Below, piece by piece: positions 1 through 8,965 of a stretch of DNA of 64,000 nt (positions are counted from its first letter, which is position 1; every line of letters starts with the position of its first letter). Origin of the DNA: Chloroherpeton thalassium ATCC 35110 (GTDB lineage Bacteria > Bacteroidota > Chlorobiia > Chlorobiales > Chloroherpetonaceae); NCBI RefSeq assembly GCF_000020525.1, contig NC_011026.1, forward strand, positions 912,001 to 976,000, read 5' to 3'. The notes under the pieces are model-generated. The model searched no databases and was not told where the DNA came from. It saw only the letters and a program-made list of their open reading frames with translations. The position numbers and the translations under genes were made by a program.

Positions 1-1
1 C

Positions 2-130
2 GCCCGCGTTTTTGGCGATTACGGCCTTGCGTTGAGCTATCGCTACAAGCATATTAGCACCAGTTTTAACAATAGTCGTTACGACTATCTGCTGAAAAGC
101 CACGCGCTAACGCTGGGCGTTTCATTTTAA
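2..130 (+). CDS. C-terminal end of an outer-membrane beta-barrel protein (partial)
   Basis: Only the last 42 codons are in the window; the gene begins to the left. The frame reads through alternating polar/hydrophobic stretches (ALSYRYKHIS, LLKSHALTLGVSF) and ends in a terminal Phe before TAA, which is the usual C-terminal beta-signal of proteins inserted in the outer membrane. The family cannot be named from this fragment. The next gene on the same strand starts 24 bases downstream. Confidence 0.6.
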   Translation, partial: ARVFGDYGLALSYRYKHISTSFNNSRYDYLLKSHALTLGVSF

Positions 131-154
131 CTTTAAAGAACCTTTCAGAAATTC

Positions 155-421
155 ATGCGGAAAGCAGACATTTTAAACGAATTGGAATCGCTCGCGAGGC
201 AAACAGGCTATCGAGTGCGATATGAAAAAGGCGATTTTGCGGGCGGCTCTTGCCGGGTAAAAGCCGAGCAGCTTCTTGTTGTTAATAAATTTTTACCGGT
301 TGAAGGAAAAATTGCCACGATCGCGCGCGCGCTTGCGCAAACCGGAATAGGGAACATTTATATCAACCCGCAGGTTAGAAAAATCATCGATGATGAAGCC
401 GGTGAAACTATAAATAGCTAA
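155..421 (+). CDS. Small conserved-looking hypothetical protein (88 aa)
   Basis: I do not recognise a named family. The protein is soluble, mixed alpha/beta, with no signal peptide or membrane segment: an N-terminal helix (ILNELESLARQTG), a strand-rich middle (VRYEKGDFAGGSC) and a second helical part. It sits between the outer-membrane protein end and the MBL-fold hydrolase, only 6 bases ahead of the latter, so the two are probably co-transcribed. A real gene is likely because it is tightly packed in this row and nothing better covers the stretch. Function unknown. Confidence 0.6.
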   Translation: MRKADILNELESLARQTGYRVRYEKGDFAGGSCRVKAEQLLVVNKFLPVEGKIATIARALAQTGIGNIYINPQVRKIIDDEAGETINS

Positions 422-427
422 GTTTAG

Positions 428-1207
428 ATGAAAGTGACTTTTTTAGGAACAGGAACTTCTCAGGGCATTCCGGTTCCGCTTTGCAACTGTGAGATTTGCG
501 CATCCAACGACCCACGCGATAAACGCCTTCGCGCTTCGCTTTTTGTCGAAACTGGCCAGAAAAACATTTTAATCGACACATCCGCTGATTTCCGACAACA
601 AATGCTTCGCAGTTCGATTCGTAAAATCGACCTGATTTTGCTCACGCATCATCATTTTGACCATCTTTACGGACTGGACGATATCCGCTCTTTTACCAAT
701 GCACACCAACAATTTATCGATGTTTATACCAAACCCGATTGCATTCCTGAAGTGATGACACGCTTTGGCTATGCGTTTCATCGCGACAATTTGCAAATCG
801 GGCTGCCCGCCTTGCGAATGCACGCTGTCGTCAAACCGTTTTTTGTTGGGGAAAACAACCATAAAATTACGATTACGCCTGTCGAAGTTGGACACGGACG
901 CTTGGGTATTTATGGCTATCGAATTGGAAATATGGCTTACCTAACAGATTGCAAAACAATTCCTGACAAGTCGTTTGACTTGTTAAAAAACTTGGATGTG
1001 CTCATCATCGAAAGTTTGCGCTACCGCCTGCATCCAACTCATGCTAGCCTGATAGAATCGCTGGCTTTTATAAAAAAAATTTCGCCTAAACGTGCGTATT
1101 TAACTCACTTTAGCCATGAACTCAAGCATAGTCGCCTGGATGCAGAATTGCCAGAAAATGTCTTCCCTGCACATGACATGTTGGAGCTTTTTATTGATGA
1201 GGAGTAA
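428..1207 (+). CDS. MBL-fold metallohydrolase, PhnP-like
   Basis: A 259-residue metallo-beta-lactamase-fold hydrolase. The metal-binding motif THHHFDH lies at residues 73-79, with the upstream strand ending in LIDTSADFR (residues 48-56) and later conserved His and Asp positions (VGHGRLG, YLTDCK, THFSHE) supplying the other ligands of a two-metal site. The N-terminal GTGTSQGIPVP plus CNCEIC segment matches the PhnP/YcbJ-like subgroup, known as phosphodiesterases acting on cyclic phosphates or related compounds. No phn genes are nearby, so the substrate is open. The start ATG follows the previous stop by 6 bases. Confidence 0.85.
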   Translation: MKVTFLGTGTSQGIPVPLCNCEICASNDPRDKRLRASLFVETGQKNILIDTSADFRQQMLRSSIRKIDLILLTHHHFDHLYGLDDIRSFTNAHQQFIDVYTKPDCIPEVMTRFGYAFHRDNLQIGLPALRMHAVVKPFFVGENNHKITITPVEVGHGRLGIYGYRIGNMAYLTDCKTIPDKSFDLLKNLDVLIIESLRYRLHPTHASLIESLAFIKKISPKRAYLTHFSHELKHSRLDAELPENVFPAHDMLELFIDEE

Positions 1208-1260
1208 CGCTCTGCGTTGCAGTTCAGACCGATAGGTTTTTGGTGGGGGAACAAATAAAC

Positions 1261-2547
1261 CTAACTTTTTTTCAACCCTTTCGCACCTATATCGCGGCGG
1301 AAATATGCGCCGTCAAATGAAATTTGCGCTACCGCATCATAAGCTCGCGAAATACTTTTTTCAAGTGTTTCGGCAACGGCGGTTACAGAAAGCACGCGTC
1401 CACCGGAAGTTTGTAGCGTTCCATTGACTTGGGCTGTGCCCGCATGAAAAACGGCCACATCCGACGACGGCTCGTAATGGCATTCTCCTGTGATCACTTT
1501 TCCCGTCTCGTATTTGTCTGGATAGCCATTGCTGGCCATCACCACGGTGGTGGCCGATTTGGGAAGCATTTCGAGATTAATTTCATCCAAGCGCTCGTCA
1601 ACGGCAGCAAGCAAAACATCAAGCAGTTGCGTTTTTAACAGCGGCAAAACCACCTGCGCTTCCGGGTCGCCGAGTCGGGCATTGTATTCAACCACGCGAG
1701 GCTGACCGTTGTGAATCATCAAACCAACATACAAAAATCCTTGATACGGCATTTCTCTTTCTTTCATGCCCGCCAAAGTTGGCTGAATGATCTCTTTTTC
1801 CACTTTTTCCAAAATCTCCGGTGTCACGATCGGGGCGGGCGCATAAGCCCCCATGCCACCCGTATTTTTGCCGGTGTCGCCCTCCCCAATGCGTTTGTGA
1901 TCTTGCGCGGCCAAAAGCAACTTGTAATTATTTCCATCGGTGACAGCAAAAACGCTGGCTTCTTCACCAGGCATAAATGATTCAATCACGATCGTTTCTG
2001 TTGCCGAACCGAAGATTTTTTTATTGAAAAACTCGTCTAAGGTTTGAAGGGCTTCCGTTTTATTTTGCGCAATCACAACGCCTTTTCCGGCTGCAAGTCC
2101 GCTGGCTTTAATCACTTGCGGATATTCATCCTGCGCCTCAATGTAGGCTGCCGCTTCTTCATGCGAACGAAAAACCAAAAACGCTGCGGAAGGAATGTGC
2201 ATCGCGCGCATAAAACTTTTCGCGAACGCTTTGCTGGTTTCGAGCTGCGCGGCTTCTTGCGACGGACCAAAAATTTTCAAGCCGTGATTTTTGAATCTAT
2301 TTACGATGCCTTTTTCCAATGGCTGTTCCGGCCCAACAATCGTTAACCCAATTTTATTTTCCTTTGCAAATTTCAGAAGGCCATCGATATCATCCGCTTT
2401 GAAAGGAATGTTTTCTGCAATTTCACCCAAATGATGAATGCCTCCATTGCCCGGCGCTACATAAATTTTTTGCACAGACGGATGGCGAGCAATCGCCCAC
2501 GCAAGCGCATGTTCCCGCGCTCCGCTGCCAAGAATAAGTACCTTCAT
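1261..2547 (-). CDS. purD: Phosphoribosylamine-glycine ligase
   Basis: A 428-residue GARS enzyme that joins glycine to 5-phosphoribosylamine with ATP, second step of purine synthesis, in the cytoplasm. The N-terminus carries the typical GSGAREHALAWAIA motif and VAPGNGG; the ATP-grasp region includes VIKASGLAAGKGVV, and the metal/substrate part has NTGGMGAYAPAP and EYNARLGDPEAQV. Length is normal for a monofunctional PurD. It stands convergent to the MBL hydrolase and 31 bases downstream of the GH57-like gene on the same strand. Start ATG is the first in frame and is directly followed by the conserved KVLILGSG. Confidence 0.97.
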   Translation of the reverse strand: MKVLILGSGAREHALAWAIARHPSVQKIYVAPGNGGIHHLGEIAENIPFKADDIDGLLKFAKENKIGLTIVGPEQPLEKGIVNRFKNHGLKIFGPSQEAAQLETSKAFAKSFMRAMHIPSAAFLVFRSHEEAAAYIEAQDEYPQVIKASGLAAGKGVVIAQNKTEALQTLDEFFNKKIFGSATETIVIESFMPGEEASVFAVTDGNNYKLLLAAQDHKRIGEGDTGKNTGGMGAYAPAPIVTPEILEKVEKEIIQPTLAGMKEREMPYQGFLYVGLMIHNGQPRVVEYNARLGDPEAQVVLPLLKTQLLDVLLAAVDERLDEINLEMLPKSATTVVMASNGYPDKYETGKVITGECHYEPSSDVAVFHAGTAQVNGTLQTSGGRVLSVTAVAETLEKSISRAYDAVAQISFDGAYFRRDIGAKGLKKS

Positions 2548-2578
2548 TTTACTTCTTGTTTGTTTGTTTGATGGAAAA

Positions 2579-5503
2579 TCACCTCATTTTCACGCCGTAG
2601 ATATCGCGAACAATCATCTGGTTTGGACTGCCCATATCAGGCTCAACCGTGATGCTACGAACTTCTTGCCCCAATTCTTGCGATTCCCAGACGCCCGGCG
2701 TGCCGCTATTGGTGTATTTATACTGAACCGTTTCTCCTCGTCGCAGCTTGAACTTGCGCGACCAAATTTTATCGTTTCCAATCCGATCGCCAGACGAGCC
2801 GTCGTCAAAAAGTCGCACGGTGTTTGGTTTCCATTTGCCAAGCGGCGTTTTATCGCCGCAGATGTAAATGGCTTTTGGAATTTGCTTCACGCTCGTTGCG
2901 TCGACTTCAAAAATCACATCGATAAAATCCGATGAGTTCTCATTTAAGATCGCGAAATTATTTTCCGGCCATTTCAACGTGCCTTCGTCCGAGGAAATTT
3001 CAATTTGAACGCCCAGTTCCATTTTTCGGCTAAAGCGTTTTTCTCTGCGAAATAGCGAACCAAAAATGCCGGAATTGCTCTCAAATTCGTTCAAACGGCT
3101 AAACGGAATTTGCATTTCCAGCACGCCATGATTTTGGGCAAACAAAAATTTTGCCTTTTCATTTTCCTTCGGGCGAAAGGTCAACACGGTTTTGCCGTCG
3201 TCGTCATAAAACAGCGTCACCAAAAATGAGGCATCTTTTTGCCGAAATAGCGCGGAGAAATCAACGCCTGCGGCGTCGAGCGCCAAAAAGAGATTTTCAT
3301 TGTTCAATCCATACAAGCAGCGACGAATAGGAAAATGCGCTTTTGCGCTATCGCAAATCAAAATGCCGGCGTCTTCATACCATTCGTTCTCGTCCAAAAA
3401 TCCGTCAATGTTGATTCTTGAAGCGGAAAAATCTTTGCGCGGCTTTCTGGACTTTTGAATCAACACCGAGGGCATTTTTCGGCGCTCAATTTTTTCACCC
3501 GATTTTTCGAAGGCGAGATACACATTTTGAAGATGCAGCAAAAATTCCCTGTCAAATTCCTCGAGCTTGCGACGCGAAACCGAATGCTCGCTGCCAAAGT
3601 GCTCAAACCAAAGCGCGTTTTCCGCCGCGAAAATTGATTCCCAAGCCAAAAATCGGAAATACGACTCGGGCGAAACTTCGGGAGATGGCGCTTCTGAATC
3701 AGCTGGCGGCGAAAATTCCCCAACTTTGGAAAAATCGCCACGAACGAGCGAAAGATACGACCAAGCCGTTTGCTCTTCTTCGTCGCCCAAAAAACGCGCG
3801 ATGCCGCCCGTAGCGAGCATCCCAAACACAGGCGCGGAAATCGGCGTCGGCTTGTGCGGAGCAATCTGGCGCGCACTGGCGCCGTCCAAATATTCCGAAG
3901 GCGTGCAAGTCACCACAGGCACCAAGTCATCGCCATTTCGGCTCTTTCGATAAGCGCTCCGATACGCTTTTTCCTGCGCATCGGCCAAATACGCGAGCAG
4001 CGATTCCAAAAATGCGTGCGCACGAAAATCAGGGTGGAAATACGAAAGCCGCTCGTCGATCGGAAAAATGAGCGTGAGCAAATTTTCGCCCGATTCCGCC
4101 TGATTTTTTTTCAGCCGAGAACCAAACGCGGTCAAATTTTCGGCGGGCGTTCGGCGCGAGTAATCCGTTTCAAATTCCGAGCTAAAATCAGTTTCCGACA
4201 AAATTAATGCGAGCGGATTTTTCGCAGAACCGTTATTTCCAAATATGACAACCGACGACGGTGTTTTTTGAGCAATCGCATTTTTTCCAGTTAAAAGCCA
4301 GCGAAATGAAAAATCGTCATAAACGCGCATCGACGCGCTGGAAATTGCGCCGCAAGTCGGAAAAAAACCTTCGGGCTGAACCTGAAATGTTTGTTTCTGA
4401 TTTTCAATCGCGCGAGAAATATGAACTTTGGCGTCTTCGGGATGCGAAAAACGAAGCGGAGCTTTGAGGCTATCAGCAGCTTTGAGGACGCTTTCCGTGT
4501 CATAAATAAGCGGAATGAGCGCGTTGTTTTGCGGGGAAGTGATGAGCGAAATCGCCGGTTTCGCCGAGCGATTATAACGATAAACATTCGTGAGGTTCTC
4601 GTTTTCTCGTTCATTTTCTGAAAGCTGCTCAATCCATAACAAAACGCTTTCCATGATTTTGTAAGTATCGAACGCCAATTCGCGGCAATCGTCTTCGCCA
4701 ATCGGTTTGGCTAACAGGTAATAATCGTCGGAAGGATCGTTTGGCGTTAGGTTATCATAAACCACAAAGTAATCGTTCAAGTGGATTGCAATCGGCTCGC
4801 CGGTTTCATCTTTGAGCGGCAATTCGACGGTTTCGCGCAAAAACTGCTCATCAAAATGGCTGATGGCAAAAAAAAACTTGATTTTCATTTTATCGTGTGC
4901 GCTGATGAAGCGGCGAATATTTTTTCCTTGCACATCACCAACTTGCATATCGCTTGGCATGAGTTCCACATATTCAGGAAACCGTTTGAGCAATTCTGGA
5001 CTCACAGCAAACGCGAACTGCTCTTGATGGCCAGAATTGTTCAGCAGCAAATCGTCCCAATCATAACCAAACGCCGATGAAGGCACGAGCAGCATGTCGA
5101 GCCAGGGATCGGCTTGTCCTGCATATTTTTTCAAATATCCGTCGTAATCGAACTGATCTTTTTTAAGATCAGCAAACTCACGCATCCGCAAAACATAGCG
5201 CTGCAAGGCGCGAAGCGTTTCGCCAGGCAAACTGAGCGTGGTGTGCAATTTTGGGTATTTTTGAAGCGCCGAGAGAAGGGAAAAATAAACGCTGGTTGCA
5301 TTGTGACGAACAGCTGGCGTGCTTAATTGAACGCGAAGGCCATCTAAAAACTCAGTTTGGCTGAAATGCCAGACCAAATTTACATATAATCGATCGTTTT
5401 GAGTTTTGCTTTCAGGTGGCGTCGTCGCCAAAGCGTGGTATGAAAAAAATAGCGATAAGAAAACTATCTGGGCGATGTAGAAAGGCAATCTTTGATGTAG
5501 CAT
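2579..5503 (-). CDS. Secreted GH57-like protein with carbohydrate-binding C-terminus, catalytic residues apparently lost
   Basis: The chosen ATG gives 974 residues with a signal peptide (LLHQ-type start, hydrophobic core, cleavage near ALA-TT); a TTG 21 bases earlier is possible. The body resembles the large GH57 amylase/amylopullulanase-like group: LYVNLVWHFSQTEF near the start, DPWLDMLL, and a late AENALWFEHFGSEHS segment. A CBM9/DOMON-like beta module follows (around residues 695-845: INIDGFLDENEW), then a CBM20-like starch-binding module (around 860-960: ICGDKTPLGKW). The segment that in active relatives reads W-P-S-E-G-S here reads FPTCGAIS (381-388), so the nucleophile Glu is Cys384; the D-G-E-N segment reads FPIDER. 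It may therefore bind rather than cleave glucans. Confidence 0.7.
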   Translation of the reverse strand: MLHQRLPFYIAQIVFLSLFFSYHALATTPPESKTQNDRLYVNLVWHFSQTEFLDGLRVQLSTPAVRHNATSVYFSLLSALQKYPKLHTTLSLPGETLRALQRYVLRMREFADLKKDQFDYDGYLKKYAGQADPWLDMLLVPSSAFGYDWDDLLLNNSGHQEQFAFAVSPELLKRFPEYVELMPSDMQVGDVQGKNIRRFISAHDKMKIKFFFAISHFDEQFLRETVELPLKDETGEPIAIHLNDYFVVYDNLTPNDPSDDYYLLAKPIGEDDCRELAFDTYKIMESVLLWIEQLSENERENENLTNVYRYNRSAKPAISLITSPQNNALIPLIYDTESVLKAADSLKAPLRFSHPEDAKVHISRAIENQKQTFQVQPEGFFPTCGAISSASMRVYDDFSFRWLLTGKNAIAQKTPSSVVIFGNNGSAKNPLALILSETDFSSEFETDYSRRTPAENLTAFGSRLKKNQAESGENLLTLIFPIDERLSYFHPDFRAHAFLESLLAYLADAQEKAYRSAYRKSRNGDDLVPVVTCTPSEYLDGASARQIAPHKPTPISAPVFGMLATGGIARFLGDEEEQTAWSYLSLVRGDFSKVGEFSPPADSEAPSPEVSPESYFRFLAWESIFAAENALWFEHFGSEHSVSRRKLEEFDREFLLHLQNVYLAFEKSGEKIERRKMPSVLIQKSRKPRKDFSASRINIDGFLDENEWYEDAGILICDSAKAHFPIRRCLYGLNNENLFLALDAAGVDFSALFRQKDASFLVTLFYDDDGKTVLTFRPKENEKAKFLFAQNHGVLEMQIPFSRLNEFESNSGIFGSLFRREKRFSRKMELGVQIEISSDEGTLKWPENNFAILNENSSDFIDVIFEVDATSVKQIPKAIYICGDKTPLGKWKPNTVRLFDDGSSGDRIGNDKIWSRKFKLRRGETVQYKYTNSGTPGVWESQELGQEVRSITVEPDMGSPNQMIVRDIYGVKMR

Positions 5504-5656
5504 TGGAATGCGTTTTCGTACCAACTATTTAAAGATATTTTAACTTTTTAGGGTATTGCAAGCAACCATAACGCACTTTGCTGCAAAAAAACTCGCTAAA
5601 TATAACGAATTCATTTTTAGAAGTTAGCGAAAAGCTTGCTGCCGAGAAGTGCGCCG

Positions 5657-6145
5657 TTACGAAACAAACCGTGCAATCAGAAATACGCCAAGCATCGTAA
5701 AAGCCAGCGCGATTTTGGCCGCCGCGCCAAGCACCAAGCCAAGCGTTGCGCCGAAACCAGCGCGCCCGGCTTCGTTCAAATTTCGCTTCAAACTCAGTTC
5801 GCCCAAAACCGCCCCGATGAATGGGCCCAAAAGCACGCCTGGCAATCCGAAAAATAGACCAACAATTCCGCCAATGGCTGAACCCAGCATCGCCCGATTC
5901 GACGCGCCGTAGCGTTTTGCACCGTAAGCGCTTGCCATAAAATCAGCGCCGTAAGTCAGCAACATCAGCACAAAAAGAATGAGCAGCGTCACCCAACCGA
6001 TATGCGCAAAATCTTCCGCCCACGCACCAATCAACATTCCAACAAAAAGCAACGGCGGCCCGGGCAACGCCGGCACAATCAATCCAACAAAGCCTGCCAC
6101 CATTAACACGACGCTTAAAATCCAAAGCAGAACCATGCTATCCAT
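5657..6145 (-). CDS. DUF456-family membrane protein
   Basis: A 162-residue, very hydrophobic and glycine-rich protein with about four to five membrane segments. It shows the DUF456 pattern: N-terminal VAGFVGLIVPALPGPPL, a middle YGADFMASAYGAKRYGAS motif, then the long glycine-rich GSAIGGIVGLFFGLPGVLLGPF. The family is widespread in bacteria and has no assigned function. It lies upstream of the GH57-like gene on the same strand with a 150-base gap, so co-transcription is uncertain. Confidence 0.88.
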   Translation of the reverse strand: MDSMVLLWILSVVLMVAGFVGLIVPALPGPPLLFVGMLIGAWAEDFAHIGWVTLLILFVLMLLTYGADFMASAYGAKRYGASNRAMLGSAIGGIVGLFFGLPGVLLGPFIGAVLGELSLKRNLNEAGRAGFGATLGLVLGAAAKIALAFTMLGVFLIARFVS

Positions 6146-6344
6146 AAGTGATTTTTCGTTTGAAAATTATCTTCAAATTTCAAACCAAAATAGCGCATCG
6201 CCGCCAAAACGTGAGAGGATTTTGAATATTTCTTGTGGAAATGACTTTTTGAAAAAGTGGGCAAAATAAAATCAAACGACGGCTGAGCATTTGGCTTAAA
6301 ATCAGATTTTATCATTTTACCCAGCCGCCATTTTCATTCATTAT

Positions 6345-7496
6345 TTATTTCTTTCGAATGGACTTCTTATAATTCTTCATCATCTTTCCAAACGATTTAT
6401 CTTTCTTACGTTTTTCCAAATAAGACATTTCATAATAATTTGATTCTTTTTGAATCTTGAGAAAATTCTGATATCGCGCTTCATCAATTGTTCCGTTCAG
6501 AACAGCGTCTTTTACGGCGCAACCGTCTTCGTGAGTATGCGAGCAATCCTGAAAGCGGCATTCACGGCTCAGCGAAACGATTTCATCAAATGTCTCGTCC
6601 AAGCCGCTGTCAATCGCAAAAGTCCCGATTTCACGCATTCCTGGCGTGTCAATAAATATGCTACCGGATTCCAATCGAAGAAGCTGTCGGCGCGTGGTCG
6701 TGTGCCGCCCTTTGCTGTCTTTTTCACGAACTTCATTTACGCCAAATCGCGCTTCGCCGAGCAATTTATTGAACAAGGTTGTTTTTCCGACGCCCGAAGA
6801 ACCCAAAAGACAATACGTTTTATCCGATTGAAGTTCTTTTTGCAATGACCTTATTCCATCTTCCGTAATATTACTAATCGACAGCAATAAATATTTTTTA
6901 TTAAAATGAAGAATGTTTTCCATCATGATAGCAAGTTCATTCTCGGAGATTAAATCCGTTTTGCTGAGGATAATAATCGGTTGAATATGACTTTCATGAA
7001 TCATGACAAGATAGCGCTCCAAGCGATTCAAATTGAAATTAGAATCAACGGCTTGCATGATAAGCGCATAATCGATGTTGGCGGCAATGAGTTGAAAATC
7101 AATTGCTTTGCCCGGGTCTTTGCGCTTCAATAAGGATTTACGCGGCAGAATATGATGAATGATAGCGTGGGAATTATTATCAAAACATTGCACGACCACC
7201 CAATCGCCGACTGTTGGATAATCGAGGATGGTTTCGATAGCAAACAAAAACTTGCCAGAGAGTTCGGCAAATATTTCATGCTGGCCATCGCTGATTTTAT
7301 AATTATTCTTATTGACTTCGATGATTCTGGCAACAGAAAAATCATCTGTAAGAAGATTTTCACTTTGTCGCTGAAACCATTCGTCGTAGCCTAATTGTTC
7401 AAGCGATGTTTTCGGCGAGCTATTTTGAAGGTCTAAAAAATTCTCGTCAGAAATAGCTTTTATATTTTTCGGATATTTTTCTTGAAATTTTGACAT
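6345..7496 (-). CDS. rsgA: Ribosome small-subunit-dependent GTPase A
   Basis: A 383-residue circularly permuted GTPase that assists late 30S subunit maturation. Motif order is that of RsgA/YjeQ: an OB-like N-terminal domain, G4 SKTD at 178-181, then the P-loop GSSGVGKTT at 232-240, DTPG at 283-286, and a C-terminal zinc site built from C313, C318, H320 and C326. The C-terminal tail is highly basic (EKRKKDKSFGKMMKNYKKS), fitting rRNA binding. The N-terminus is a little longer than in E. coli YjeQ. Divergent from hemW across a 279-base A+T-rich gap in which I see no further gene. Confidence 0.93.
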   Translation of the reverse strand: MSKFQEKYPKNIKAISDENFLDLQNSSPKTSLEQLGYDEWFQRQSENLLTDDFSVARIIEVNKNNYKISDGQHEIFAELSGKFLFAIETILDYPTVGDWVVVQCFDNNSHAIIHHILPRKSLLKRKDPGKAIDFQLIAANIDYALIMQAVDSNFNLNRLERYLVMIHESHIQPIIILSKTDLISENELAIMMENILHFNKKYLLLSISNITEDGIRSLQKELQSDKTYCLLGSSGVGKTTLFNKLLGEARFGVNEVREKDSKGRHTTTRRQLLRLESGSIFIDTPGMREIGTFAIDSGLDETFDEIVSLSRECRFQDCSHTHEDGCAVKDAVLNGTIDEARYQNFLKIQKESNYYEMSYLEKRKKDKSFGKMMKNYKKSIRKK

Positions 7497-7775
7497 TATT
7501 TTCCCTGTGTGATATGATTTTATTTTTAGATGAATGTACGTTTTGTCCCAAAAGACATATCACAAGATCCAATGCTGTGTTTTTCATTTTTTTCTCCTTC
7601 GGTTTCGTTATTAAAATTCTGATTTATAATTTAAAAAATTATGTTCGTTTAAAGTGAAAATTATTTTGAAAGATGTTCTTCATCGTCAAAAGTGAAAAAT
7701 TGATCAATAAATTAGACGTCTTGCAATTTCTCACATCTCCGTATTTTCTCATTTTTTCCAACCATCAATTTATCT

Positions 7776-8906
7776 ATGCCCGGACTGTATTTTCATATCC
7801 CGTTTTGTCGTCGTCGGTGTCATTACTGTGATTTTTATTTTACGACCAATGCGTCGCTTATCGGGCGGTTTTTGGTTGGGCTTGAGGCTGAGATTTTCCA
7901 TAAAGCGACGCTGTTTGAAAATGAAACGATCGAGACGATTTACTTCGGCGGGGGAACGCCTTCGCTCTTGAGCCTTGCGCAAATTGAGCGCGTTTTGGCG
8001 CTTTGTTTTGCGCATTTCCGAATTGCGCCCGCGCCGGAAATTACGCTGGAGGCCAATCCTGAGGATTTGAATGAGGAAAAACTTCAGGCGCTTGCAAGTT
8101 CGCCCGTGAATCGGTTGAGTCTTGGGATTCAATCGTTTGATGCGGGAAAGTTGAAACGGCTTTCGCGCGGGCATTCGGCGCAGGAGAGTTTCGAAATTGC
8201 CTCGCTGGCTCGCACTTTTTTCCGAAATATCAACATCGATTTGATGTTCGGCACGCCGGATGAATCCTTGAACGATTGGCAACGAGAACTTGAAACGGCC
8301 TTGCAATTTCAGCCCGAACATCTTTCCACGTATTCGCTGACCGTCGAGCCGAAAACCTTGCTTGCACATGACATCGGGCTTGGAAAAATTCCTGCACCGA
8401 ACGAATCGCTTCAAGTGGAGATGTTTCTTTCGGTGATGCGGCGGCTTCGTGAGGCGGGTTATCGGCACTACGAGGTGTCGAATTTTGCCAAGCCGGCGGC
8501 GCTTTCCGCACACAACTTCGATGCGTGGCAACGCAAGCCGTATCTCGGATTCGGGCCGGCGGCGCATTCGTTCGTTAGGCAAGGCCGAACTGAGCGGCGT
8601 TTTGCCAACGTGCGCAATTTGAAAACTTACCTCGAAAATCCCGCCAACGCCCTCTTGTTCGAAGAAACCTTGACGGAAAAGGACATTTTAAACGAAGAAA
8701 TTTTTCTTGCGCTTCGTCAGGATACTGGTTTAGGTATGGACGTTTTGGAGAAAAGGCGTAAATTCACACGCTCAAATTTGCTTGAAAAAGAGATCGAAGC
8801 CTTTTGCCTGCAAGGCCTTTTGCGCCGCGATTCGGGACGCTTGCGTCTCACAGATAAAGGCTTTACACTGGCCGATTCCATAGCTGAAACATTTATGGTT
8901 GAGTAA
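7776..8906 (+). CDS. hemW: Radical SAM haem chaperone HemW (coproporphyrinogen dehydrogenase-like)
   Basis: A 376-residue radical SAM protein. The 4Fe-4S ligands are C11, C15 and C18 (FCRRRCHYCDF); YFGGGTPSLL and LEANPEDL are the usual SAM-binding segments. The family inserts haem into respiratory proteins and was long mis-annotated as HemN; the short N-terminus with LYFHIPFC right at the start, rather than the long HemN leader, favours HemW. It stands ahead of the large membrane protein on the same strand with a 59-base gap. Confidence 0.92.
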   Translation: MPGLYFHIPFCRRRCHYCDFYFTTNASLIGRFLVGLEAEIFHKATLFENETIETIYFGGGTPSLLSLAQIERVLALCFAHFRIAPAPEITLEANPEDLNEEKLQALASSPVNRLSLGIQSFDAGKLKRLSRGHSAQESFEIASLARTFFRNINIDLMFGTPDESLNDWQRELETALQFQPEHLSTYSLTVEPKTLLAHDIGLGKIPAPNESLQVEMFLSVMRRLREAGYRHYEVSNFAKPAALSAHNFDAWQRKPYLGFGPAAHSFVRQGRTERRFANVRNLKTYLENPANALLFEETLTEKDILNEEIFLALRQDTGLGMDVLEKRRKFTRSNLLEKEIEAFCLQGLLRRDSGRLRLTDKGFTLADSIAETFMVE

Positions 8907-8965
8907 TGGCCTTGCAAATGCAAATCAACACTGATCAGCGATTTACAAACTGAAAGAAAGTTCTG

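Noticed and set aside
6115-6315. 66-codon minus-strand frame overlapping the DUF456 gene start
   Set aside because: It overlaps the real gene and shows no motif; a chance frame.
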